Shown piece by piece: positions 41,058 through 52,493 of a DNA stretch of 64,000 nt; positions within the stretch are counted from its first letter, which is position 1, and every line of letters starts with the position of its first letter. The translations under genes and the position numbers were made by a program. The stretch is from Triticum aestivum (lineage: Eukaryota > Streptophyta > Magnoliopsida > Poales > Poaceae): contig NC_057814.1 in the NCBI RefSeq assembly GCF_018294505.1, forward strand, positions 34,268,768-34,332,767, given 5' to 3'. The notes beneath the pieces are model-generated. The model ran no database searches, had not been told where the DNA came from, and saw only the letters and a program-made list of their open reading frames with translations.

Positions 41058-42975
41058 GACAAAGATTTCATGAATTATGATTGATGGACGGGACATGTGA
41101 TCTTGCATGGATAAGGAGCCTGCGCGCACCTGCACGGCAACCTCTGCCGTACTCATTGCGCCCCAAATTTGCAGCTCGCACAGCTATCTTTTTCCTCTCT
41201 TTTTTGCGAGAACAGGCACAGCTATCCACACGATCCAGAAAAGAAGTGAAAACCTCACCCTCCGTGTTGGGACAAGTTAGGCTAAAAAAACTGATCATGC
41301 ATTGGGATTAGTTAACAAATTGAGTAATTTTAACATGGTTTTGCCTAACACATTTGGTGGACCGATTGATGCAGTTAACCAAGCATTGTTCGGAGTAGAG
41401 AGCTGGCCCTGTCAAAGGAATTAACCGCCTTTACATCAGGGGTGACCCAGCAGAGAAGATACGAGTTTTTTGCTGCTTGCTTGCTAGCTGCCGCTGGTCC
41501 CCTACTAACACCATCTCCACACACATCTCTTTCACCTTTTATCTTGGGAGATCCATCCCACGCGGTGCAATGCTGCTGTGATGTGGTTGATCTCCATGGA
41601 GATGTGTTCTCTTGGAGACAAAAATCAAGGCAAGAACAGGACATGCATGTGGCAGAAGCCACCGCAGGAGCGCATGAAAAGGTTCAAAATTAGTTTTGGG
41701 TTGCAACAATGCTAACAATCATTCAACAAAAAAATCGTAATTGTTCCAATGCACTGTTGCAGGTCTCATCTCCAAAGTACAGTATATGACTGTAGCAGAA
41801 AGAACGGTGCTATACGAACAGACACGACACGATTGCAGCCGATTTACAGCCGACAAGCTGCATGCGGCTACCATCAGATTCGGTTGGGCAACACTTGTAC
41901 CCCGTTCGATTAGAGTGCCGTGCGCATAGCGGCCGATGAACGTCGTTTGCACAGCAATTTCGTAGTAGAAATGGCACAGTGGGCTTTTGACTTTGTCCGG
42001 AACTAGGCACGCAGCCATTGTCCCATGTGGCCGTGGGCCGTAGCATGCATGCAATGCATGTGAGCGGGTTTTGGCTAGCCAGCCATTGTGACCTGCATCT
42101 GCATTGAGCTTGCTGTAGCCATTGCCATTTGTTCGCTAGCTGCTGCTGCGTGGCTGTCTGTCACGGCACGGCACGGCACGGTATCGCAAAGGCGCGCCAC
42201 CTTTGGGCTTTGGCATGCATGGTTCTGCACCAGCATGATGGATTTTGGTTAGCATCTCATTAATTAAGGCAAGATATGTTTGAGATGAAAAGATGCATCT
42301 TTTAAAGATAGAGAGAGAAAGTGACAAAGGAGAGGGGGAGAAGAGTCTTTTGGGACCTTCATATTTGTTCGTTAATTTGTGGCGTGCATGCAAAAACTCT
42401 GAACCTCCTGCGTTGATTTACCACTGATAGGTTTTGCATTGATTTTTTTTACATAAAGTAGCTAACAAAGTCTCCCTGCGTTGATTTACTGCCTTGTGTG
42501 AGTCTGGCGCGTCTGCTTAGCACTGACGGACGCCTAAATCTTTCCAGTTACAGATTTTGCCCCTGTCAGTGATTAAAACCTCTACGTTAAATTTTGCGCC
42601 CGTCCAGGGACTATACAGTTCTTCTGCCTGTCAATGATGCCTCTGTTACGACAAAAAAAAAAAACAATTCCCTGTTGTGATCCATGTGCCCTTTCGGATT
42701 GGGAGCTGTGGCACCTTTATGTTCTTTTTCAATTTCTCTTTAGCTACTTTATGTAAAAATGTAAAACCTATGAGTGGTGATTGTCTAAGAAAAAAAGGGA
42801 TACAATATAGACTGCAAGAATATTTACATAAATTGATGAACGAATGGCTGCATGCGAGTATATTGCTCTGCAATTATTGTGTGCCGCCACCACCGGTTAC
42901 GTACACAATCCTAGACATAGCAGCTCTCTCCAACTACAAGGGCAGATGGAATTGGAAAAATCACAATCGCTACAA
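40626..42975. other. Old intergenic sequence, no gene recognised
   Basis: CATGCATG-rich, with only short frames. The one clear structure is the GT/GA microsatellite listed separately; CACGG is repeated four times at 42162-42181. Confidence 0.4.
40981..41054. repeat. (GT)n(GA)n microsatellite
   Basis: About seven GT followed by about 29 AG dinucleotides. Confidence 0.95.
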
Positions 42976-43263
42976 CTACGTCTTAAAGCCAGCCAGCAAA
43001 ATAACCAGTAAATAGAAGAAACATATGCTCTTTACAGCATCAAGCATATGGACTCCTTGTCTGTGCAATGAGTCTACTTTAGGCCGATTCACATCATATG
43101 GATCAAAAATATGGGCATGATGCCCATCGAATAAAATAATTTCTCTCATGGATAGGCTTGAAAAGCCATAAAATAATTTCTGATGCCTTCCAAGCCTAGA
43201 CAACTCATTCATATTTGACCCGATTTCTAGTCTTTGAACATATGCATGACATCTATCCATCAA
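42976..43263 (-). CDS. Unrecognised 95-residue frame
   Basis: Minus-strand open frame starting MMDRCHAYVQRLEIGS and including LFYGFSSLSMREIILFDGHHAHIFDPYDV. The composition is protein-like and its 5' third lies in the segment duplicated at 1-75, where the aligned frame has stops. I recognise no domain. It could be an exon of an old gene or a chance frame; no splice or start evidence decides. Confidence 0.25.
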   Translation of the reverse strand: MMDRCHAYVQRLEIGSNMNELSRLGRHQKLFYGFSSLSMREIILFDGHHAHIFDPYDVNRPKVDSLHRQGVHMLDAVKSICFFYLLVILLAGFKT

Positions 43264-43440
43264 AGTTGTCGGAACTGGAACGAGGAGTATTGGAAGGGAC
43301 CTATATTTTTATATATCTTGGGCATTGTTGGAGTGAGCATAGTGTTTAAATGCATTTATCCGCTTATGTGTGTGCAGGCTACTTCAATGCTAGCACATTG
43401 TGGCAATATCTTCTATTATGTTTTGATTTGCTATGTTCAT
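43200..43440. repeat. Copy 2 of the duplicated host segment
   Basis: Aligns with 1-153 and then, without the 18.6-kb insertion, with 18795-18880. It is therefore the empty site of the retroposon insertion. Confidence 0.7.
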
Positions 43441-46069
43441 ATTAATGTTAGAACCATATCGTTGTCCTGTCGTAGGTTCATGTTCTTTTGATATGGTTGC
43501 ATGCATCTCAACCATGCATACATCTAATGGGTACATTGTTACTACTCAATCTTTATTATCTAATCCCGCAACTAGTTCACTGTATCAATTATGTTATCGT
43601 GGGTTAGTGGGAGGTTTCATTGTTAGATTTTTTTTTTGGTGTAAAGCTCATAAGGCCCTGCGATCGGCGACACTACTTTCACCTCCCTTTGTTAGGGCCA
43701 CAACCTCCCTGCCTTGGCTTCCTACCATCTCGTACGACAGTGAGATATAGAAGACTAGTATGTATTGGGTGATAATGGTGTCTGGATATCCATTGTTTAG
43801 GCTTTTGTATGGCGAATTAATATTAGTAAATGCCCTCGTCTGGTGGTACAAAACGTGACTAGTTGTTTGACACTTGATTATTTTCGAGTTATCCAAATCT
43901 CAGAACCAATGGTTTGGATCTCCCTACCTCTTTGTATTCAATATCCCTGCCAATCCTGAGCCATTCACTCGCTTCCTCACCTTCCACAATTTCAGTAATG
44001 CAGTTATCACCATCGTATATATCATGTGGACGCCACTTGGTCGACCTTCCCCCTAAAGCCTCTGACAATAGTGAAAACCCCATCCACCTTACCCTGAGCT
44101 ACTTGCCTCTACCTCGCACATGCCACGGTGCTGCCAATCCATCTTTTAAAAAGGTAATCCTAAGGTTTTTACTATGTATATCTGTTATTTTGTGTGTTGG
44201 AGGGAAATAAATAATATCATTAGGGGGTCCCACTAGTCCTGCGTGGTTAGTCAACAAAAATTCAAGCCACTCAACAAGCACCAAGGTGGTTAACAAAATT
44301 CCAACCTAATCAAAGAGGATAAACACCGATCAAAGAAAGTCCTAGCAAATAGACATGGTCAGCAAGTCAAAGGAGAAGGCAAAATAAAACAACGGCAAGA
44401 ATCCCAAGTCTACATGAGGCCCAACTATCCAAAGGCCCATTCATGCTTGTATGAAGGGGAGTCAAGCACCATGGACTATAGACACCCTAACCTTCGACTA
44501 CTCTTGACTCATCCTAGCTTACCATACTACAACCAACAACTTGGATAGCCTTGGTCATTTTTCGAGGCATCCTCACTTGTATAATCCCCCATGGGCATGT
44601 ACTATCATTCCATCTTCACTTGAATAAACTAAAGAGGATGGCAACTCTTGGACCTATTATAGCTCCCATGTCACTCTGGTGTAAAGTCCATGAATCGCGC
44701 ACGACTGGGGTCGACCTCGGCTAGGAGTTCAATAGAGGGTTCCGAGGTGTCGGGCAAGAGTCAACTCCTTGTGATTTTCCAACCCCACCTGAGGCCCTCC
44801 TAACATAGCACTAGGTCACGCTCCAATGAGGTGGTTGAACCTAATAAAAAATAATGTTGTGTCAACATTAACTTACTTACGATCGTGTTACTAAGGATAC
44901 CCCTAGTCGAACGTTGTTCCCCAGACAACAATGGTGTTATGACATATTACATAAAAGAAAAGGGGGAAATGCAAAGGGTTACAATCAGATTAAGCTATAG
45001 ATCCATGATTCAAAGTAAACAATCAGGCATTCTTCCTTGACCTTCTCTTGCATCCAAAAAGAGAATTCAACATTATTCCTGAAAACAACTAATCATTTGT
45101 GATTATTCCAATACAATAATTTCCACACAGCATCTCGATGTCCTATTAGTGTAGGGGACCAATTGTAGATCTATTCCATAAAAATGACGTAGAAACTATA
45201 ATGAATTCCTTTGGCAGTGTACCAGGATGTGCAATGATCTAGCGTAGCATATATGAAACAATGATGAGTGGCGGCATTGCCACAATAATATCATATCACC
45301 TCTATATGATCATGCAAAGCAATATGACAATGAAAAATAACATCTCTATATGAGTGTAGAGTACAACGAAGATTCCGGATCCCGATGCCTCGCCGTCATG
45401 GCTGCCCCTAAGCTTCTCCGCCTCTTCGCCATCATCGGCGGGCTCACCGAGGTCCGTGACAAATGGAGTCACGAACAGGTGTTACTCCTGGTGCCCAGCG
45501 CTCGACGACGAGGTGCTCTGCCACCACGTGATGGTCGGTGTGAAAGGGTCGCAACGGCGGCGGCGGCGATGTGCTCGGCGGCAAGTTGCACCTCGACGAC
45601 GAGGTGCTCCTGTTCCTCCTCCTCCCACAGTTGGAGGGGCACCATGACACCACCACAGTGCGCCGTTGCGCCACACGTGGGGCTACTCCCCATCTACCTC
45701 CTTGTCCTCCCTCTCTGAGGAAGGTCCGGTCGAAAGCCCCCTCCTCAGTTTCGACGTCAGATCTCGGGTCGTCCGGCAAGGCGACAGCCGGGACATGCTG
45801 GAAGGAGTAGGTGAAACGATGGGTCGGGAGCAGCCTCACCATGGTGAATTAGGGCCTGATTCCGGCGCGGTTTGGGAGAAATGGGTTGTGGCAAGAAAGA
45901 GCTCGGGTTTGTGGAGGGTGCGGTGGGAATTTATAACAGACGGGAGATTAATCGGCATCGCTCCGGCCAGAGAAGCAAGGAAGAGGAGCCGAAGTGGTGA
46001 TCAAAGGAATCTGAAACGCCCTCTAAGTTTGCAGCGGTATGTAAAGAATAAACATCATTAACTTGCCAC
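43441..46069. other. Old intergenic sequence
   Basis: No domain recognised. 45350-45840 is GC-rich with overlapping frames in several phases, the longest 122-132 codons, but no frame stands out. 44206-44880 has LTR-like composition but no partner copy. Confidence 0.35.
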
Positions 46070-46292
46070 TAAAAGCCAGTCAATGAGTAAAAAATATCAG
46101 AGACAAGACACTACTTATCGAACAATCAATGCTAAGTTAGAGTCGATGACCCACCAATCAGTTTTCAGTGACCGGCCATTTTGTGCCCTGTCAGTGATGA
46201 CCGGCTAGGGTCGCCCCTTGACGGTCATCACTGACGCGTCCACGCTAGCCAGTCAGTTATGAATGTGAGTAGTGTTCGGGTTTGTAGTAGTG
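46070..46292. mobile_element. Possible end of a fourth CACTA-type element
   Basis: The reverse complement begins CACTACTACAAACCC at 46292. Inside is a hairpin, GTCAGTGATGACCG with CGGTCATCACTGAC (46189-46235), of the kind found in CACTA subterminal regions. No second end or target duplication was found. Confidence 0.3.
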
Positions 46293-47501
46293 TATTCGAC
46301 GGCTACATCATCATCTTTCACCGCCATCCGGCGAGAAGTGAAAGAGAGAAGGGAGAATACAATTTTCCTAATTAAGAAAATCCTCAAAACTTACTGGACG
46401 GGAAAAAGTCAACTAAGGTTAGTATCCGAATCATGGTGTCAGACCTCATATGCAACCTTGGCTGGTCACTCCTTTCTCGGGGAACACAAGTGGCACGTCA
46501 CCATTGGTGCTCCCAACGTACACATAACTCTTATCCTATCTCATCATCAACAATTCATCAGGCCGTGCGCGGTACGTGGCTGATCGATGAGCCCACGGAG
46601 TAATATGCATGTACGTACGTCGCCACCGCAGAAGAAAAAAAAGCAAAAAATATTGGCACTTTGATGTGCACACAACCTCTGATCAGCCTCTGGAGCAGCG
46701 CAGACACAATTTCTATGTGTGTGTGCATGATGCAGAGTCCGTCGATCGATATCGATCATGTAGCAAGTGTGAACCACGCACGCAGCATGCATGCAGCAGC
46801 GACTTGAATGGCCGCCTGCCAGCAGAGCGTCCTGGTCATACATACATATGCAAAGTGTTGCAGGCAGCGGAGTGGGTACGTCGTAGTACGTACGTAGATA
46901 TGCGTAATTGCATCGCATACTTTGCATGCAAGGAGCAGTGGATGCATGGTACGGCGCAGAGCAGAGGAGGGGGTCAGAGCTCCTGTGTGCAGGCTATGTT
47001 TGTGTAAATGGCTTTAAATTGGTATTTCGTGTATGGACCGGATCGTACGTGTGTATTTCTGCAGCACTGCCTGCATGTGTCGCGTACGTACAGGTGCATT
47101 GCAGGGATCGGTCGGGTAAAGCCCGCCGCAGGGTTTGAATTTTGGCGGGAGATCGACCGAAGTTTTTATGCGCGTTTTTGGAGATAAGGCATGTGTGTAG
47201 AGCTAAAGAGGAATACTTGTAGTGCCTCTCGTGTTCCACGTATAATTTACTTCGCCCGTCTCATAATGTATGACGTTTTTTTGACACTAGATGAGACCAA
47301 GGAAGTAACTATTAACTCTTTAAGAATCTTTTTTTATGCTTGTTCTTTTCTCAATAAAGAACTGATGTTATTTGCTCAAAATTAAGCATCCAGAAAATAC
47401 ACAACATAAAGAGCACGCATCGGGCCTCTGCATAACTAGAATGCACACACCCAACACTAACACATGCACATAAAAACACGTCAGCAAATAGCAAAGTCAT
47501 A
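46293..47501. other. Intergenic sequence, no gene recognised
   Basis: Rich in CATG, GTAC and GATC palindromes. No supported feature. Confidence 0.35.
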
Positions 47502-47570
47502 TAAGGGCATCTCCAAAGGCAACCCGCAAATTTTCTCCCGCATCCGTCCGCGGCGGACAGGGGACCAGGA

Positions 47571-47745
47571 GTAATGCTACATCTATGTAATAATAGTTAC
47601 GGGATTAACGTAATCAGCATCGTGGGGATGTGTGACTGGAGCTTGGGGGAGAAAGGGGCCCACCCCCTGAAAATCAGGGTGGGAGAGATTTTGTTTGGCA
47701 GTTTAAGTAAAACTTTTCCTTAGTGCATGTAGATGTAGGCTTTTC
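47571..47745. mobile_element. Small MITE inside Harbinger A
   Basis: AGTAATGCTACATCTA at one end faces GTAGATGTAGGC at the other; the centre has CCCACCCCCTGAAAATCAGGG, shared (inverted) with the MITE at 30403-30613. Confidence 0.5.
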
Positions 47746-47945
47746 GGGGGAACCAGTCCGCGGACACGGATGCGGGAGGACGCCATCCAACCGTAGCCAT
47801 ATACATCCGGCCTTCCGGGGTTTTTTCCTAGTCCACACGATCAAGTAGCCGCATGCAAAGGGTACAGACGGTCAAATAGCCGCATGTAGCACTAGATCAA
47901 ATTTAAAAAAGTTCAAATATTACATCCCAACATTGTTGTCCCCTT

Positions 47946-48582
47946 TCACCGCCCACTGATGCTCAATCAGATCTTCCTTCAGCTGCTCATGAGTTGGTCG
48001 ATGCCAAATTTGTTGATGCATTTGAATAAACTCCTCAAATGTGGTCGGATTCTAGTCCGGAAGTTGGATAGGATCATCCATGTTCTCAAATTTCAGAGCT
48101 GCGGAAGCATCGCACCCTCATTCTCGACGATCATGTTGTGCATATACAAGCATCCGGAGTGCGGCTGTGCCATATGCAAGCATCCAGAGTGCGCCTGTGC
48201 ACTTCTGGTAACCAGAGAAGCCAATCGTTCCCACGACGTCCTTCTTCAGGATGAAGTAGTCATCGTAGGACTAGACGCCATGGTACAAACGATCGAATAC
48301 AGTCCTGCGCATACGAAAACGCCGGCAAAAATGGTCAGCGAATAGTGCATCGGGGGCAAAGTAGTCGGCCATCAGTGTGAAATGCCCGCGCTCCCTGTTG
48401 TGGTTGAGCACTCGATGAACCTTGATCGAGCCCTTGAAACTGAGAACATGCTCCTCTACACACTCCGCGTCTTCAAGGACCGCCAGCATCATCGCCTTCT
48501 CATCGGAGTACTCCTCCTCGTCTGATGAGCTGTCAGACGACTCAGCATATTGCTCATATATGTACTCCAAATCGGAATCCAT
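47946..48582 (-). pseudogene. Harbinger transposase of element A, internally deleted
   Basis: 48582-48271 reads MDSDLEYIYEQYAESSD through FCRRFRMRRTVFDRLYHGV, the N-terminal region of plant PIF/Harbinger transposases. A stop follows, then SYDDYFILKKDVVGTIGF and GYQKC in the same frame. At 48141-48192 a 22-base block is doubled with a period of 30 bp, and directly beyond it the code has jumped to the C-terminal tail (ATFEEFIQMHQQI near 48010). The DDE core is missing. Compare 52494-53475, which has the core but not the N-terminus. Confidence 0.85.
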
Positions 48583-49079
48583 TTCTAAAAATAAGAAGGG
48601 ACAACTATTTTCAGCTCCGGCGATTCATTGAACAGTTGTCGGGCACGGTATAGGATGGTACCTGGCGGGGCGGTCGGAGGATAGGGGGTTGAACGTAGAC
48701 GGAGGAGAAGCGGCGGGGAGCCCTGCTGGAGCACCGGAGGTGACGGAGACGCAGATTTCCAGCAAGGGTGTGGCATGGTGGCCGGGGTGGTGGCGCGGCG
48801 GCAACGGCAAGAGAGAAAGAAGGAAGAAGAGAAAATGGGGAGGATGGAGTCGCGGGGTCGGGGAAGGGTTTTGAGTGGGCCTGGGGTGTCGGATTCATAC
48901 GATTCGCATGTCCAGACTCCTGCAAAGCTCCCCCACTTTTGTCTCTATTTTGCGGGAGAAATCGCGTCCGAACCGCTCCGCGGACCGATGCAAGGCCGCA
49001 TTGGATGGCTTCGGCGGTCCGGACAGCATGGTGCGGACAGTTGCAGGAGGTTTACAGGTCCGCCTTGGAGATGCCCTAA

Positions 49080-50138
49080 GACCAAAGCTATGTGCAGGCA
49101 TAAAAAGACAAAGCAATTAGATCCAGAATAGACAAACTACAACAATGACCATGTCCGCACCAACCATCTAATGATACCATATGGACAACGAGGTTCTTCA
49201 ACAGCTACGCCTTCAGGAAGGAGTCGACGCTGAAGCGCCATCGTCATCCGATCCAACCACTCCAGGTCAAAATCTAGGTTTTCACCTTGAAGAACCAATC
49301 TGAGCATTTCTAAGCAATGCCTTCAACAAGATAACAACATAAAAGCATCGTCATTGCCATGTATAACCAACACGGATCAAACCTAAGCTTTCGCCCCGGA
49401 ACTTGAGACCGACATAACCTATATGTTGTCGCTATCACTTTTTCGCGATCTGAGCTTGTCGGTGCAGGTGCATTCAGAGCCCATTTGACCTTCTAAAGTT
49501 ACTCCTTTACAAAGTCCCAAGCGTGCATGCCTTTCCTCCTCCCCAAGAAAAGTCTTCTTCCGCCTTTCGCTGCGTCGCCGCTGGTCCGCCTCGCCTCTGA
49601 TGACCTTTGGGTCATGGAGGTGCAGAGGATCTCGCCCCACCCCTCCCCCCTCCCCCTCCCCGGGACGGCGAGAGGGACCTTACTGTCGGTGTTGTTTAGG
49701 TTCGACGTCTTAGCTGGGGTTGTGTTGCACTGGCGTTGTCCCTCGGTAGGAATAATGTCTCCCACGTCATCTGTTCCCGATGGTGCATATAGCGTCGTTA
49801 GAGGGCGTGTGAAGATTGTCTTCGTCGGATCTCGCGGTATTTAGTTGGTGCTAGTTTCTGGCTGATCTATTTGCATCGAGTTTTCTTTCATCTTTCTTCG
49901 TGTGGTTACATGTTTGACCCTTCCGATCTACGACTCGCTTCGTTGACAATGGTTCTTGCTCAGGTGTGCTGGTTCTTTGGGGCCTTAGCACGACGGCATC
50001 CGGACTGTCTACTACAATAAGGTTTGGTCAGCTCCGGTGAGGGAGGGGCGAAGATGACGGCACGCCATCGGCTCTCTCCAGTGCTTGTAGTCGTCCGATA
50101 GGTGGTTCATGGACCTAGTTGTAATTTTATCGCCTCTA
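49080..50138. other. Degenerate retroelement-like sequence
   Basis: No supported gene. The right end (TGATTTATGAATAGATCGAAA, then CTCTTGCAAAAAAA) resembles the 3' end of a non-LTR element with a short A tail; the 49520-49850 frame is GC-rich but not recognised. Confidence 0.35.
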
Positions 50139-50404
50139 TTATTCTCTGTAGTGCCATGATTTATGAATAGATCGAAATATCTCTTGCAAAAAAACTCTAC
50201 TTATTTAACGTTTATTATGAAATTTAAAATAACTTTCACACATATTGAACCCAACGATGAAAAATTCTAGTTGTGCCCTAGTTTACCGTCTATAATTATT
50301 ATCTCTATCCTTCTTAATCAATCAATCATATATAGGTCCAAAGGACACAAGCAACACAAGTAACATGGCCTACCAAAATTAAGGAAACCTAACATATAGT
50401 TAAT
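50139..50404. repeat. Segmental duplication, copy 1, left half
   Basis: Aligns with 53652-53912 (TTATTCTCT, ATGAATAGATC, CTAGTTGTGCCC, AACACAAGTAACATGGCCTA). It is separated from the right half by a Mutator-like element. Confidence 0.9.
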
Positions 50405-50586
50405 GAGAAAGCTAACTTCCAGTTGACTGGAAGTTAGCGACAGATCCGCATGAATCGCGCGCCATTGGATCTGAATCCTATGATTGACCGCACCTTTCCC
50501 GCTAATCCCGTGATCTGATCGCCCAGTATTCCCGCTAATCCCGTTTCTGGTGGTTGCTAGTCCCGGTGGAAAAAATGAAAAATAAT

Positions 50587-50655
50587 TTGCGAGAGCTGGG
50601 ACTCGAGCCCACGACCCCTTGAAAGTTTCAGCACGCACAGACTAACTCGCTAAAG
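50587..50655 (-). other. tRNA-like sequence in the left MULE terminus
   Basis: The minus strand has an A-box-like TAGCGAGTTAGTCTG, a B box in GTGGGCTCGAGTCCCA and a closing AGCTCTCGC, followed by T runs. The T-arm resembles a tRNA-Lys. The acceptor stem is not intact, so it is a tRNA relic, pointing toward the element's end. Confidence 0.4.
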
Positions 50656-50819
50656 TGTTGTTTGTCTTGATTTTATGCATGTTTCTAGTTGAGTTAACTA
50701 GTTCGACAAAATGAAATCGTAATTTGCTGGGTCGGGCGAGATTTGCTCCAAATTTAGTGGGTTCCTGCCATTTGTCCCAAGAATGGTAATATACGCAGCG
50801 CTGGGCTGGTAACTTAATT

Positions 50820-51850
50820 AGCTGAAACGTGGTAACTTTTTGAGCCTGCTATTTTTTTGTTGAAAAACACCTCCGGTAACTCATGTGTAAATAACTTGGT
50901 ATATACGTATAGCAGACCTGATAACTTACTGAGCCTAGACGCGATAACTTTCTTGACCCAGGAAAAAGAGTTGTTGAAAAGCATACATCCGGTAATTTAT
51001 CGAACATCGTGGTAATTGTGACCCGGGATTTTTTTTTGCTATAAAAATACTCTTGATAACTCACGTATAGTTACATACGAACTTCATGTTAAGTTTCACC
51101 CGGGGATTGTTTTGTTGTTGAAACATTCCCCAGTAACTTTCCGTGTTAATATCTTGATAATTTATGCATTGTAGACCTGATAATGTACATACAAACAAGT
51201 TGATAATTTTTTTATCCGAGCATGAAAAGTTGTTGAAATATACACCGGTAACTTATGTGTAGATAAAATGGTAAATTATGCATCACAGACCTGATAACTT
51301 ACATATAAACACATACACATTGATGGCTTTTCATCATAGGCGAAAAAACTTGTAGAAATATACACATGATAACTTAAGTGTAAATAGTATGGTAATTTAC
51401 GCCACAAGACACCTGATAACTTACATACAACACATCGATTACTTTTTACCCATGTGAAAAAAGTTGTTGAAACATGCCCCGGTAACTACCGTGTAAATAA
51501 CATGGTCATTTATGCGCTGCGGACCTCATAACTTATGTTCAAACACCATGGTAACTTTGACTTCAAGGGAAAAACGTTGAAACCTAACTCCTCCTGTAAA
51601 TTCCATGTAAGTTTACGCACCACAGACCTAAAATCTTAAGTTTAAACACCATGGTAACTTTCATCCATGAAAAAAGTTGTTGAAACATACCCTCGTGTAA
51701 AGTTACCATATCGCCCCATGCTAAAGTTACCATGTTTCTCATGATATAGTCATTAACCTTCTCATACTATAGTTACCAGGAGTATCATGGTATAGTTATC
51801 ATGTTGCTCATGTCATAGTTATCACACTGGTCATGCCAAAGTTACCAAGC
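50820..51850. repeat. Degenerate GGTAACTT/GATAACTT array
   Basis: More than 20 occurrences of (G/A)(G/A)TAACTT or its complement at irregular 40-60 bp spacing, with GTTGTTGAAA and GACCTGATAACTT recurring. Subterminal arrays like this are common in Mutator-like elements. Confidence 0.7.
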
Positions 51851-51931
51851 CAAAACTTATTATTATTGATGTATGACAGCAAAAAGAAAGGTTCAAATAA
51901 CCTTGTTTACGTAGAACAAACAACAACTGAA

Positions 51932-51999
51932 GGTGGCTTATTTGGTTATTGGGTTCAATAGCTATTGAATAAACCTGAGTTCAAGTCCCCTTTCTAGCA
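51932..51999 (+). other. tRNA-like sequence in the right MULE terminus
   Basis: GTGGCTTATTTGGTTATTGG (A-box-like), a stem TTCAATAGCTATTGAA in the anticodon-arm place, and GAGTTCAAGTCCC (B box). It mirrors the minus-strand tRNA-like piece at the left end, both pointing outward. Confidence 0.4.
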
Positions 52000-52188
52000 C
52001 TTTTATTTTCTTTTCATATTGTGTAGCCAAAAACCAGAAAAACCACTAGCGATTTACTATTAGCGTATACGGTTTTCGAGAGAAGAAAAAAATTGGTGGA
52101 ATCAAGCATGCGGGTTGCGAGAGAAAGGTGGGTACGATCGCGTGGATCTGTTGCTTAACGTCCAGTCGACTGGACGTTAGCACAATCC

Positions 52189-52455
52189 TATAGTTAATCT
52201 GATCGGCCACACAACATTCATGCATGTTCGTACATCACAGTACCTTAGCCAGCTCGATCGGTCATGCCATGCAGATACAGAGCACATGATGCACGACCGT
52301 GGTATGATCCACTCCCATCGTAGGCTCTAGTATAAGGCACACGGGGAGGTCCCACCTGCAGCCTGTGCCACCAGGCCCTGCAGTGCCAAGTGTTTCCCCC
52401 ACTAGATACGACAGAGGGCCCCATGTATCAAGGATCTCTTGCCTCGTGATCGTAA
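52189..52455. repeat. Segmental duplication, copy 1, right half
   Basis: Aligns with 53903-54165 (GATCGGCCACACAACATTCATGC, CCCATCGTAGGCTCTAGTAT, GCCAAGTGTTTCCCCC). A diverged third trace is at 62789-62880. Confidence 0.9.
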
Positions 52456-52493
52456 CTCCAGATGCTTGTTCGAGGATCACTTATATGTCGTAA

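Larger units (their letters stand above)
47505..49076 (-). mobile_element. Internally deleted PIF/Harbinger element A
   Basis: Ends GGGCATCTCCAAAGGC and, inverted, GGGCATCTCCAAGGCG; target duplication TAA at 47502-47504 and 49077-49079. The minus strand encodes the first 103 residues of a Harbinger transposase and then, after an internal deletion, the C-terminal tail. The remains of a 0.17-kb MITE lie inside its 3' end. Confidence 0.85.
50405..52188. mobile_element. Mutator-like element (MULE) with tRNA-like termini
   Basis: Flanked by TATAGTTAAT at 50395-50404 and 52189-52198; the uninterrupted paralogue at 53903-53912 has it once, which proves a 9-10 bp duplication. The ends are inverted and each holds its own palindrome: GCTAACTTCCAGTTGACTGGAAGTTAGC-type at the left (50411) and the GTCGAC-centred equivalent at the right. 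No transposase. The middle (50820-51850) is a degenerate array of GGTAACTT/GATAACTT motifs. Confidence 0.88.

Noticed and set aside
45350..46061. Possible GC-rich host gene
   Set aside because: Overlapping frames on both strands of equal length, no domain, no start or splice context that favours one.
46547..47239. Overlapping Cys/Tyr-rich frames
   Set aside because: Random frames in GTAC/CATG-rich sequence, with no homology and no codon pattern.
52350..52361. Fifth snRNA-type element (GGTCCCACCTGC)
   Set aside because: Two mismatches from the upstream element, no TATA box 24 bp downstream and no T run; the paralogue at 54068 has GGGCCCACC.
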